From Excoecaria cochinchinensis (taxonomy: Eukaryota > Streptophyta > Magnoliopsida > Malpighiales > Euphorbiaceae), in contig CANTUQ010000077.1 in NCBI GenBank assembly GCA_947683425.1, forward strand, positions 4,639,459 to 4,703,458: 64,000 nt of DNA. The letters are read 5' to 3'. Below, piece after piece: positions 43,530-54,138 of the stretch (positions are counted from its first letter, which is position 1; every line of letters starts with the position of its first letter). Both the position numbers and the translations under genes were made by a program. The notes beneath the pieces were generated by a model. The model saw nothing but the letters and a program-made list of their open reading frames with translations, made no database searches and was not told the origin of the DNA.

Positions 43530-44444
43530 CTATGCTGGCTTGATCGATCCAATGTCCCAGTCATAGACATCATTGAAAACCTCGAACCCTGGTACAATTC
43601 TTCCATCCAGCCACTGTGGTTCCTCTTCCCCTGTATAGGCACATGCTGCATTTGCTAGCACAAAAGTCTTCCAGATATGAGGAATTTTGATTTTTGACTT
43701 CTTATCCCTCTCTACAACACCTGTGTATCCTAGGCCCCTTCTGTCCTTTTGGCCCTTGGTGGTAACAGCTGTTGGCATCCCCTGAGAATTCTTGCCCAGT
43801 CCTGCGCCAGGGAGGAATGACATCTTTTTCATCATATTCAACACCTGGGGGCTTTCTTCCTTCTGATCTTCTTCGCCTATCGTGGCAACATGAAACCCAT
43901 TAAATAGCTTCCTAGCTATCTGCAACACTGAAACCTGATTCTCCCGTGCAGCCTTTATAGTCACAATCTGGCCTTTGTGAGGTATCTTTACCATCTGGTG
44001 CAGTGTAGGGGGGACTCCTCCCAACTTAGGAAACGATGGTCTGCCAAGCAAAGCTGAGAAATTGGCGGGTATAGGCAGCAACACAAACTCCACTTCTTCA
44101 CCACTGCTATGAATGTCCCCGAAGCCTACCTACGTGAGTTGTCATATGCCATGATGGTAAGATCAGATTTTGCTAACATATCCTCTGTTACCCCCAAAAG
44201 CTGCCATTGCTACCTATGGGCACACATTTATCGAAGAACCATCATCTACCATTACACAGGCGGTGCACTTTTGGTTAATCTACGCCCATATATACGGAGG
44301 GTGATTATGATTGCGGCCTTTTGCCGGCAAATCAGTATTGGTAAAAATAACATTTTCCCCCGATCCTCCTTTCACTACATCCAGAAGTTCCGTAGGCCAG
44401 ATGGTTATTGCCACAGTTGCTTCGCACAAAGCTTCTACCACCTT
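43530..44444 (-). pseudogene. Element G protease and G-patch domain
   Basis: The protease catalytic block VMVDDGSSINVC is at 44222-44260, in a stretch (44094-44444) broken by stops and frameshift. The C-terminal part LLGRPSFPKLGGVPPTLHQ lies in an open 187-residue segment (44093-43530). Residues 87-123 of that segment (43725-43835) match the G-patch pattern: KKMSFLPGAGLGKNSQGMP, then RGLGY. G-patch domains bind RNA or RNA helicases. One next to the protease is known from betaretroviruses; its presence here is read from the sequence. The same domain is kept in element C. Confidence 0.75.
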
Positions 44445-46199
44445 TTATCTATGTGATGGTGACTGTCTCAGAAGATCCCATATTGAAATCTGAGCCGACG
44501 TCTTTTTCAGTTGCTTAATAATTGGATCTTCTTCCGGCTCCTTTCCCCTTCTGCCCTCAAACGGCTCTTGGGACTTCTCAACTTCCGGGGCTACTCGTCC
44601 ACTCCGGGTCACGGCTCCTACTTCCCTCCTCTTTGGCTCTTCCCCTTCCTCCTTCGAACCCCATAGGTCGAAAAATACTTCAGAATCATCATTTTTAGTT
44701 CCACTATCATCAGTGGACCAGTAATCGATCACTGCAGCGAGAAGCCCTTCTTCACTCCCCTCATAGAGTTTTGTGACAGCAGTGTGGATATCATTGCCGT
44801 ATAACTCCTTCAACACAAAGTTCTCGGGCAAACTGGACCCGATCATATTCACTGGCGGAGGCATGTTATTGTACCCAGCTTTCTTTTGACCCCCTCTCTT
44901 CTCTAGGTCTGTGATCTGCTTTGAGTCAATCAAATCCTGAATTTCATGCCTCAAAGTTCTGCAGTTATCGGTTGTATGTCCAGTGTGCTGATGATATGCA
45001 CAATACTCCTCATCCTTATGCCCTAGCGTGCCTTGAGTTTTAGCAGGTCTGGGTGGCAAAGGCTACAGCTTACCTTCCTTCATCAGTCTTCTCAGTACCC
45101 ATGATAAAGACCTCCCAAGGTTGGAAAAATGCCTCAGGGTAGCGTTCGCCGCTGACACCTCAGCAGTCTTCCTTGTACCACTGGCGGAACCTGATGGTCT
45201 ACTGGCCCCCTGGCTAGTGCTACCCCTCTTGGGATAGTTCTCATTACCTGCTTTCCTAATAAGGTACACTCCTTCGGCCTCAATGGCGATGTCCTTCAGT
45301 GACTCTCAATCCTTCAGTCCTTTCATCCTTAATCCCTCTCTCAAATACGGGCTTGCATTTTTAATGAACAGCCGTATTTGATCCTGAGTATCTTGTTTCC
45401 TCTTCATTTCCATCACCTGATTCCTCCACCGGGTTAGATACTCATGGAAGGACTCACCCCCCTTCTGCTGTAACAACTCCAGGTCAGTCAAGGTTACCTC
45501 CATCCTTATACTGCAGTCGTATTGCTTCAAAAACTCCTCCATTAATAAATCCCAGTCTTCTTTAGTTCGGCAATCGAGCCCCTGGTACCAATCCACTTTT
45601 GGGCCCGTCAAGCTCAAGCAAAAGTACTCAATCTTCTATTTTTTCGTCAAAGTGATGCCCTTCATCACCAGCGAATACTGCTTTATATGTGCTAGGGGAT
45701 CAGAAGTACCGTCAAACTTCGGCACATCCGGCATTTTAAAGTTCATTGGGACTAGATCCTCCCCTTCTAACTCCTTATCCTCAAGGTTCACTCCTCGGCC
45801 CTTCGTCAACATTCTCGTTATAGCTTTAAATTTCTCTTCCATCTTCCTCCAGATGGCCTCTTCAATTTGAGGGGCTTTCCCTTTCTCAGACATACATTCC
45901 TCGTATTCTTTGTCTTCCCAATCATCATCCAGCCTTGTGATAGGTCTTCCCCTCTGTGCTCCCGAAGTAGTAGCTCTTAGGTTCACAAGTGGCGAGCGAG
46001 TTTCCTCTTGTGGGTCCTCTCTGACCTCCTCCCTTTCATTATTTCTCATAGGAGGAGGTTGTGGGTTCTGCGGGGCTGCTTGCTGACCCATTGCGGCTAT
46101 CATTGCCATCATCCGGTTCTCAAATTCTTCCAACCTTCGGCCTACTTCCTCTACTATCATTGCCCTGGTGGCCTCTGCCCCTCTCGGTGAGTTTGCCAT
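44445..46199 (-). pseudogene. Element G gag
   Basis: Likely start is ATG 46199 (MANSPRGAEATRAM), although an open frame extends upstream to 46544. A splice acceptor-like GTGTTTTTCAG lies about 160 bp before the ATG. The capsid part has FKMPDVPKFDGTSDPLAHIK, and the Gag-domain part GESFHEYLTRWRNQVMEMK. The zinc-binding variant CAYHQHTGHTTDNC is at about 44961-45002. Stops occur at 45636-45638, about 45303-45305 (Trp in C) and 45060-45062 (Gln in C). The stop at 45636 is also present at the same codon in element C. Confidence 0.85.
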
Positions 46200-47111
46200 T
46201 TCTTTGGGTACAGAAAAATGATCTGAAGTAGCATAACTGGTTTCAGAAGAAGTGTCCGGATACTCTACCTTTTCCGGTAACTCAAAGAACGGATTTCTGC
46301 ATATGCGCCCCCGAGACCCTCTTGTCCACCTAGGCGAATCTATGATGGCTGAAAAACACAAGGGGTCAGGATGATGCATGACTGTGCTAAGAATGCATGA
46401 TCGTGCTATGCAACACTCACAAGCCACATGCAAGCACATAGGTTCTTCCAACCTTATTACTCCCGCACACAAGGTCATAGTCTCTTTCCTAGGTGTGATT
46501 GGCCCATGGGTCATCTGGGGACCCAACGAACACGTATGGTGCACGGTGAAAATCCGGTAGCATAACTTCTCCTAACTAATGCACAGGTGGATGGGTTATG
46601 ATCATTATGTATCTAGGCAATCCGAATGAGTCATCTTGGGCCTATCGGGGCATGAAAGCCTTTGATTAGGTGACAAGTCAAACTATCTGGGCTTGTCCAA
46701 TACATAATGATCCATACAGCAGGCATAGTATTAAGGTTCATACCATTAGGGGAAGTAACTATTTCCACTACATGACCTTTAGTCAAAGGGTAGTGTTACT
46801 TTATGGCTACCCAAGCATGGTCCCTACCGACGGGTCTAGCTCTTCATGAGCATAACAACCGATCGGGTTTCCATTTAATATACCATGACGGTATGAGGCT
46901 CGGGCTGGTGATTATCCTTAACACTTCCCTAAATTGAGTGAAAATAGGGTCGTGCTTCGGGAACGCACCGGGGCTAAAAGAGGGACCAAACTAGCATAGA
47001 TCTAAGGCTCTAATGCCATGCAATGCAGTTTTGAAAAAAGGTGAAATTTTTAAACTAAAACTCTATTATAATTTTTAATCAAGGCACTTTCGAATCGAAG
47101 TCTCGAATATT
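46200..47111 (-). other. Element G 5' untranslated region
   Basis: Colinear with 54139-54309 plus 58265-59014 of element C. Ordinary leader sequence; no further feature recognised. Confidence 0.7.
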
Positions 47112-47129
47112 TCCCCAGCGGAGTCGCCA
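47112..47129 (-). other. Element G primer binding site
   Basis: On the - strand TGGCGACTCCGCTGGGGA one base inside the 5' LTR. This type is used by Tat/Ogre elements; tRNA-Arg is the likely primer, from memory of the family. Confidence 0.75.
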
Positions 47130-47130
47130 C

Positions 47131-49265
47131 TGTGACGCGCGCCGAACCTCGTGGCCACCCGAAAGCCCGCTTTAGGGCGATCAGGAGAGGTTCATAAAAA
47201 CTTGTAAGGTATTTACAAGCTGCATCTATTTTGGGCAACAATGAGGTTTCTTGGAGTCATCACCCAATAGAACATTGGGAAGGGTCATCTAGCCTCAGCG
47301 AGCCTAAGACGGCGCATACATATCCATCTTGGGCTAGCCAGAGAGATTTTGGAGGCCTCAGCCTCTACCCCCTAGAGCCTAGGATTGTACATTTAAGCCT
47401 TTTGGTGGGACTCAAGAGGTGTCTTGGAAGTCCTAGACCTCTCGTCTCACTGAGCCCCAAAGACCAGAGTGAGTTCGAAACTTCTCATTTATTTGTACCT
47501 TGATTAAAATTATAAATAAGTTTTGAATTTTTATTATTTCACCATCTTTCCACACGATGCATTTTAATTAAAAGCGCAATCATTCACGTCAAAAGCGGTA
47601 AATGGATACAAAAATCAAAATAAGGCATTCAAAAAATATATTACAATAACACTAAGAGCGGAATACAACTCCCATTTGTAAAAGTGCAATACATGCATAA
47701 AATGGGGTATTCATTGGAATGAGGACATTGGTCCTACCATGCATATTTTATTAAAAAAATTATTTTTCATGAAGCATCAATTTTATTAGCTAAAACGGGA
47801 CATTGGTCCACAATTTCTGAGAAAATCCCACAGTTAATTGTTAGAAAGCTTTTGGCCTTTTTTCTTTAACGACATTAAAACCATTTTTATAATAACATGA
47901 ATGAAAGGTAAGGGTAAAGAAAGAACCCGAATGGAACTCCTCAGACTTGCGCAACCACCATCTTACAGAACTCCAACTCCAAATGGTCAGAAAATAACTC
48001 GTAGGGATAAACACGTTAGCATCAAAAGCATGAATAACAATAAAAATAAAAGAACGAGAAACTCTAACAGAAATAAGTTAAAGATGAAATTTATAAATTA
48101 AAAACATGAGAGTTTGCCTAGGGACGGCCTCCTGTACTGTGCCAGCGGCCGTCCCTAGTATGGGGAAACAAGTAAAAAAGAAAAACTTTCGATTCTTTTG
48201 TAAAAGATTATAAAATATAATAATAAAATATGAAATAAAAAAAATAATGTAAATAAAATCAAATTATACAAATATTAGTCCAGAATGTTTACCCTCGGAT
48301 TTTACCTTTTAAGGCGAGTGTCGAATGATTTAGGTTCCCGTATACTTCACAAGGATCAAATAAAAGACAGATCAGAGAAAGAAAATTTATGTTGTTCTTT
48401 CCTTGAAAATTTGATAGCAATCGAGTGTCCGAATTAGCTGTATTGATGGAAACGAATGAATTTCGTTACCTCAAATTGGCTTAATTAGCAAGAAAAATTT
48501 GAAGAAATCAATTAATTGGAAGAAATTTTATCAAATAAAATTCTGCAAATGAACAGAGATTTTATAAACTTTTGAGTAAATTGCTTCATAAAAACCTTTT
48601 CTAAAAAACAATCTCTTGAAAAAAATTAATAACTTTTCTCCACAGAATCTTTCTTATCAAAGATTTTCACTTTTCTCACCAAAATTCTAAAACTTCTAAC
48701 CCCTAAAACTGAAATTTGATCCCCTATTTATAGGATTTTAGGAGATAATTCAGATAAGCCTCAACCAAAAGTTTGAATTTTAAAAGGACTTTAAAATTAA
48801 AATTTTTAATAAATCTTATCCCCATTTTGAAAGAAAAGAGATTAAATTTTATCCAATCCGGTGTGATCTGGTCAGTTAACGTACCGACGGGCATCCCTGC
48901 AAATACCGACGACTGTCCCTACTAAGGGCACACGCAGGAAACCGACTACAGACGGGGCGCGATACTAGGGACGGGCATCCCTTTACCGCCACGTGTCCGT
49001 CCCCACTACGCCTAGAGACGGAGATCACCCCAAGTAGGGATGGGCGCCCCTACACAGACCGGAATCCCGTCTGTGGAGCAAAACTCCCAATTTCAACCAA
49101 AATTTATCAAACGCTTTCAAAGCTCCATGCTATAGAAAAAGATTTTAATCCTCGCGAAACATGAAAGACGAAAACCTCCGAATTTCACCCATTTATCCGA
49201 AAATCGACGTTGATCTCTTCATCGGGTAACTCTGACTTGGACTGCCATAAGACCCGATGTCTACA
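47131..49265 (-). repeat. Element G 5' LTR
   Basis: 2135 bp, + strand TGTGACGC to GTCTACA. TATA box at 48723-48732 (- strand), motif block at about 48890-49075 and stem-loop at 48118-48158. In a 370-bp stretch compared with the 3' LTR I count about 14 differences. Confidence 0.92.
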
Positions 49266-49564
49266 ATGGGTTTCTGTTTGATTTAAGTTATGATGCATGG
49301 AAGTTGATTTATTAAAGCAAAATTGAAGTTTAATGAATTTTGCTGAAATTTCTGGGTTTGTTGTTTTTGAGAAGTTTGGTTTTGTTAATTCATGATTTTG
49401 ATTGTGTTAGTGGTTGTAAAAGTTGTGTTTTATGTTATATTTGATGATGGGAAGTTTGATTTGAGGTAAGTTGAAGCTTGGGTTGATTTGTGTTTGAGAT
49501 TGGAAGTTTGGGTGTTCTAGAAGTGTGAAATTCTGCAGAAATTTGCGTAAGAGCTGCAAATCAT

Positions 49565-49905
49565 GACTCTATCACGAGCGCGACATCGTCGTGAAGTCAC
49601 GACAAAGCTTGGTGAATTTAGCCCTTGTGCATGGCCGAGCAGATTGGGCTACCGAGCGGCCGCAGCGAGAGCTCACTATCACGAGCGCAATAGAGCGCTC
49701 GGCTGCCGACCTGATTAGGCAGTCCCCTGTCGCAATCGCACGCCTGCACGCGAGCACAACAGCCTTTGTTGGCCGCTCACTGTCTCGAGCGCGATGACCA
49801 TCATGAGCGCGATAGTGAGATGTGCTTTTGTCTTCGTGCGAGCGCGAAGACTGCCGCGATCGCGACAGGAAGCAGGTTTCGCCTCTGTCTCGAGCGCGAC
49901 ACCCC
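49565..49905. repeat. Palindrome array, type CGAGCGCGA, in element A LTR
   Basis: Repeated ATCACGAGCGCGAC/TCTCGAGCGCGA-like units with GC-rich spacers (GAGCGCTCGGC). Solo LTR J carries the same type at 56318-56605. Confidence 0.72.
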
Positions 49906-50504
49906 GAACTTCAATTTGAGTTTTCTTATGTGACTTCTGATGTTTAATTTCCAAACTTGTTAACGCTTTTAAGTTTATACTCGGACTATTTTTATGAAAC
50001 ATATGAATATAATTTGATGTTTTATGCATGGATAATTATATGAATTATATAAATGTGATTTGATGAATTATGCATGACCTACTAGAATAAAATAAGTGGA
50101 TAGTTAGGCATGCCTAATAGAGTTCAGTAGCTACAGCCCTTAGTTCTGTTATGGACCCTGATCAGGTCCCAATTTAGTTACTCACGAACTTCAATGTGTT
50201 TGGATCTTGTTTAAGATCCCCTTCATAAAATGTTTTGAAATGAGAAAAAGGTGATATTGCTTTTTGATTCGTACCCTTAAGGTACGTGCGTTGACTCGTT
50301 ATCTACCACTGTGAGTTAGCAGGTGTTGTGATTTGTTCTATTATGCTTATAAGTATGTGAATCTGAATGACTCTATTTATGAGCATATGAATCAGTTGGC
50401 ATATGAATGTGATTATGAGCTTTTGAGTGCTTATGAATATGATTTAATTGTGATTATATCTTATATGATATTCAGCTTATGCCTTTATGTATGTGATTTT
50501 CCTT

Positions 50505-50590
50505 GACGACCATTGTGAATGGCCGTCCATATTATTATTATTTGTTTTCCCCACTAAGCGTTATCACTTAGCATGGGTGTTTCATCCGTG
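50505..50590 (+). other. Conserved three-hairpin module in element A LTR
   Basis: Stems GACGACCATT/AATGGCCGTC, CTAAGCG/CACTTAG (one mismatch) and CATGG/CCGTG (one T-G pair), then CAGGT. The second loop is one base shorter than in H and I. Confidence 0.58.
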
Positions 50591-50981
50591 CAGGTGCGAA
50601 AGGTGTATAGCTTTTGGGAGAGTCGCCGAAAGTCAAGCCAACACAGAGGGAATTGTTGATAGGACATAGCTTCTTTTTGTACTGTGATTCTTTTTATAAT
50701 AGTGAACTCTTAATGTATTTAGTCTTTTGTTTAGCTACTGCTTCGTAGCTCTGAAAGATGTAATTATTTTGGTAATATCAGTACAGTTATGTAATAAATA
50801 TTATTATTCCATTTATGAATGATCAGTTTGGTTTTAAAGTTTTAATTTTCGTTGTATTTCTGTATATTTATATTATGTGATTGAAGGTTATTACACCATT
50901 TTGCCCGGTGACACCCCTGCTCATACGGGTTCTCACTCCCTTACGGATGGGTTCTCCTACGTATGGGAAGGGGGTGTTATA

Positions 50982-51722
50982 AAAGGCAAGGAAAAGGTCT
51001 AGATAGTGAGAGGGTTCAACAAGCTGCTTTTTAAGAGGTTTGGGATATATGTGTTATGTGGTAATCTTGCTTAAGTGATGTGCCTGCATTGATTAGTTTC
51101 AGATTAAAGTGTATAATTGATACAAGAATGTGTGGTTTGAGAAATTAAGTGCGATTATGTGATATTTGATAGAAAGCATAATTGAAGTGTGAAATTAGTG
51201 GGTGATGAGTTATTGAATATTGAACAGTAGCCATGAGCATGGATAGTGAATAAGCATGAACCCTAATTTAGAAGATGTGAATGATAAGAAGTGTGATTCT
51301 TAGCATATTAATTGCATACAAATGCAAGAAGTAAGTGTATATTGTATGGTTATAAGTGTATGTGGATAGTGTAGATTGCGTTGATGGTAATTTAGAAGGC
51401 ATGCTAATGATGTGTGGGTAGAGAGGATTGTGAATGTGTTGTGAGTTTTGGCATTTTTGCATAGGTCACGGTGATAAGCCTTTGGGTGCCACCATGAGAT
51501 ATGCAAGGATTGCATTCTGTCCGGATGAAATTGGTATATCACGGTGCCAAGCATTTTGGTTCCCACTGTGAGATGCCCTGATTTGCATTCTGCCTAGATT
51601 ATGGTAGTATGTCACGATCTCAATAAATGGGTTTTCACAGTGAGGTACTCTTGAATTGTATTCTGTTTTGGCAATTTAGTATATATCACGGTCACAACAA
51701 ATAGGTTGTCACCGTGAGGTAG
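50982..51722 (+). repeat. Fragment B: Tekay-type LTR piece
   Basis: It begins AAAGGCAAGGAAAAGG, the purine-rich block otherwise found 570-750 bp inside the Tekay LTRs. AGGTTTGGGATATATGTG follows, as in LTR D. A TCACGGT/ACCGTGA array runs at about 51476-51720 with spacings of 63-74 bp. Both borders are insertion points: element A on the left, element C on the right. Its remaining parts lie outside the window. Confidence 0.7.
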
Positions 51723-54119
51723 TGTAGACATCGTTCCTTGAGGCGGTCCAGATCAGACTTACTCGATGAAGAGATGAAATGTCTGTTTTCGGATAAATGG
51801 ATGGAATTCAGAGGTTTTCATCTTTCGGTTTCACAAGGATTAAAGTCTCTCTCTATAGCGTTAGGTTTTGAAGGAGTTTGGGAAATTAGGCTTGAAAATT
51901 GTAGTTTTGTTCACAGACGGGAAGCCCATCGCAGTTGGGACGCCTATCTCTATTTCGTGTTCCACATCTCTAGTATGGAGAGACGGGCTGTCTCTTATAT
52001 TGTAGAGACGGCCGTCTCAAGTATGAGAGACGGACACGTGTCCGCATATAGACGGCCGTCCCTAGCCTCATGCCTGTGTCCGTCTGTTGTCCAGATTACC
52101 ACGCGTACCCTTATTACCGATGACCGTTGGTAATATTGGGATGGCCGTCGGTACCGGATTAGATCAGATAATGCCGGATTTTGATGACTTCTAACTTATG
52201 AGCAAAATATCTTCCAAATTTGAATGGGATTAGGCCACCGAATTTAGTTAAAAATTGAATTTCAAAAATCCTTTTCAAAATTGAAACTTTAAATTGATAT
52301 TTATCCCAATTATCTTAGAAACTCTATAAATAGTGGATTAAATTTGATTATTTGGGTTTAGAAAATTTTGAAGGGAAAGTCTTTTTATGAAGCAATTTAC
52401 TAAAATCCAAATTAAATAATTTTTCTCAAAAATCTCTATTTTCAGTTGATTTTTATCCTACGAAAAATTCTTTCAACCTTTCTACTCTTTTCTCAATTTT
52501 TATTTGTGAATTAAGCTAATTTGAGGTAACGAAATTCATTCATTTCCGTTTATCTGGGTTATTCCAATATTTGAATCGCTGTCAAAATTTCAAGATTGAA
52601 AAACATAAATTCTCTTTTCTTGATCCATTTTTATTCGATCCTTGTGAAGCGTGACCGAAGTCATTCGATATCCCCCCAGAAGGTAAAATCTGAGGGTAAA
52701 CAATCTAGATTAATATTTGTGTAATTTAATTGGCTTATATTAAGTGTTTTGATCTTTGATTTTTTATTTATTTATTTGACAAAGAATTTCAAGTGAAGTT
52801 TTGAAGTTTTATTTTCTGGAATCGGGGGTGACCGACGGGCAGAGTGGTCACCGATGCCCGTCCCTAATTTGATAGACGGGACATAGATAATGCACAACTC
52901 CATCCACCGGTCACACTAGGGACGTCATCGGTAGTATGCATAGGGCTGTCCCTGGGCAAATCCTCATGTTTTAACTTACATCTTTTATTCTTTTATCTTT
53001 TAACTCATTTCCTTTAAAATCTCTTGTTATTTTACTTTTCTTTACTTTATTTTATTTTTGATTTTGACACTGACATGTTTATTTTTGTGAGTTATTTCAT
53101 GACCATTTTGGATGAGTTGGAGTTGTTATTGATAGTGGTTGCGACAATCTGAGGATTTCCATCCAGGTTCTTTCTTTACCCTTGTTTTGTTGCTTTATTT
53201 TATTTTATTCATTTTACCATAAAAATTGTTTAATCCCATTAGAGAAATAAATGGCCAAATGTTTTATAGTAATAAATTTGGGATTTTCCGAAAGTCATGG
53301 GACCAAAGTCCTGCTTTTTTAGCCAATAAAATCGACACTTCTCAAAAATCAATTTGTAATAAATATGCTTGGCAGGACCAATGTCCTCATTTCAATGAAT
53401 ATCCCGATTTCGGTATGATTTACATAACGTTTTATAATGGGGGTTGTATTTCGCCCCTAGTTTTATTGTAATTTATTTTTGTGTATTTTATTTTATGTCA
53501 ATTTAGTACTTTATCTATGTGAATCGATCGCGCTTTGATTAATTGCATCGTATGGAAATTTTATGAAATAATGAAATTAAAACTTAATTATAATATTAAT
53601 CAAGGTATAAATAACTGAGAAGTCCCGAACCCGCTCTGGTCTTGGGCTCAATGAGGTTAGAGGTCCATCTCAGTGTTTCATTGGGATGGAATCTCCAAAA
53701 TATAACTTGTTTCCCACCGAAAGGCCTAATCAACATAATCCTAGGCTCATAGAGGTTAGACTTCCCTTCACAATGTTCTATTGGGTGGTGACTCCAAGAT
53801 CCCTCTGGTTTGCCCAAAATGGATAATTATGCGCTGTGTAATCCTAGGGTCCACGAGGTTAGAGGGTCATCGCAATGTTCTATTGGGCTGGTATCTCCAG
53901 GATCCTCTTGGCTTACCCAAAATGGATATGTACGCGTCGTCTTAGGCTTGCTGAGGTTAGACGACCCTTCCCAATGTTCTATTGGGTGGCGAGTCCAAGA
54001 CACCTCCTTGTTGCCCAATATAGAGGCGCTTGTAAATACCTTATAGGTTTTAATGAACCTCTACCCGATCGCCCTAAAAGCAGGCCTTCGGGGCGCCCCA
54101 AGGTTTGGCCCGCGTCACA
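51723..54119 (+). repeat. Element C 5' LTR
   Basis: 2397 bp, TGTAGACATCG to CCGCGTCACA. It aligns in parts with the reverse complement of G's LTRs: the first 110 bp, the GACGGCC motif blocks at about 51915-52150 and 52825-52965, the TATA box TATAAATAG at 52325-52333, and the AGGTTAGA/CCCAATGTTCTATTGGG repeats near the end (53650-54000). Those repeats have about three to four copies here against one or two in G. Confidence 0.88.
52325..52333 (+). promoter_or_regulatory. TATA box of element C LTR
   Basis: TATAAATAG, in the position matching G's LTR TATA box. Confidence 0.6.
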
Positions 54120-54120
54120 G

Positions 54121-54138
54121 TTGCGACTCCTCTGGGGA
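54121..54138 (+). other. Element C primer binding site
   Basis: TTGCGACTCCTCTGGGGA one base after the LTR; it differs from G's site at two positions. Confidence 0.72.

Larger units (their letters stand above)
4305..49265 (-). mobile_element. Element G: Ogre/Tat-type Ty3/gypsy element, host of three later insertions
   Basis: Both ends are LTRs of the same family (4305-6443 and 47131-49265) reading TGTGACGC...TCTACA on the + strand, flanked by the duplication ATGGG. Removing H (with one TSD copy), I plus its SINE cluster, and D leaves about 17.4 kb, a size usual for Ogre-like elements. The gene order on the - strand is gag, protease with G-patch, RT, RNase H, a second RNase H, integrase, then a non-coding and extra-ORF region, a 52-bp tandem array, polypurine tract and 3' LTR. 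The two LTRs differ by about 4% over the stretch I compared. Coding regions have several stops and frameshifts. Confidence 0.9.
1..50981 (+). mobile_element. Element A: Tekay-type Ty3/gypsy chromovirus, left part outside window
   Basis: The + strand reads protease, RT, RNase H, integrase and chromodomain in the order of a Ty3/gypsy chromovirus, followed by a polypurine tract and a 3' LTR. That LTR runs 3526-4304, is interrupted by element G, and resumes at 49266-50981. Without G it is about 2.48 kb, close to the 2.5-kb LTRs of the related element H. Gag and the 5' LTR lie before position 1. The right flank is a piece of another Tekay LTR (B), so a TSD matching the bases just after 50981 (AAAGG) is expected left of the window. 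There are at least nine premature stops and one frameshift, so it is a dead copy. Confidence 0.85.
49266..50981 (+). repeat. Element A 3' LTR, right part (starts with TSD copy ATGGG)
   Basis: Continuation of 3526-4304. It carries a palindrome array (49565-49905), TTAGGCATGCCTAA (50104-50117), the hairpin module (50505-50590), and ends GGGGGTGTTATA, the family's GTTACA end with one change. Confidence 0.87.

Noticed and set aside
46200..46544. Upstream extension of G's gag frame
   Set aside because: The frame is open in G but broken in C, and an acceptor-like site lies inside it. I use the conserved ATG at 46199 as the likely start.
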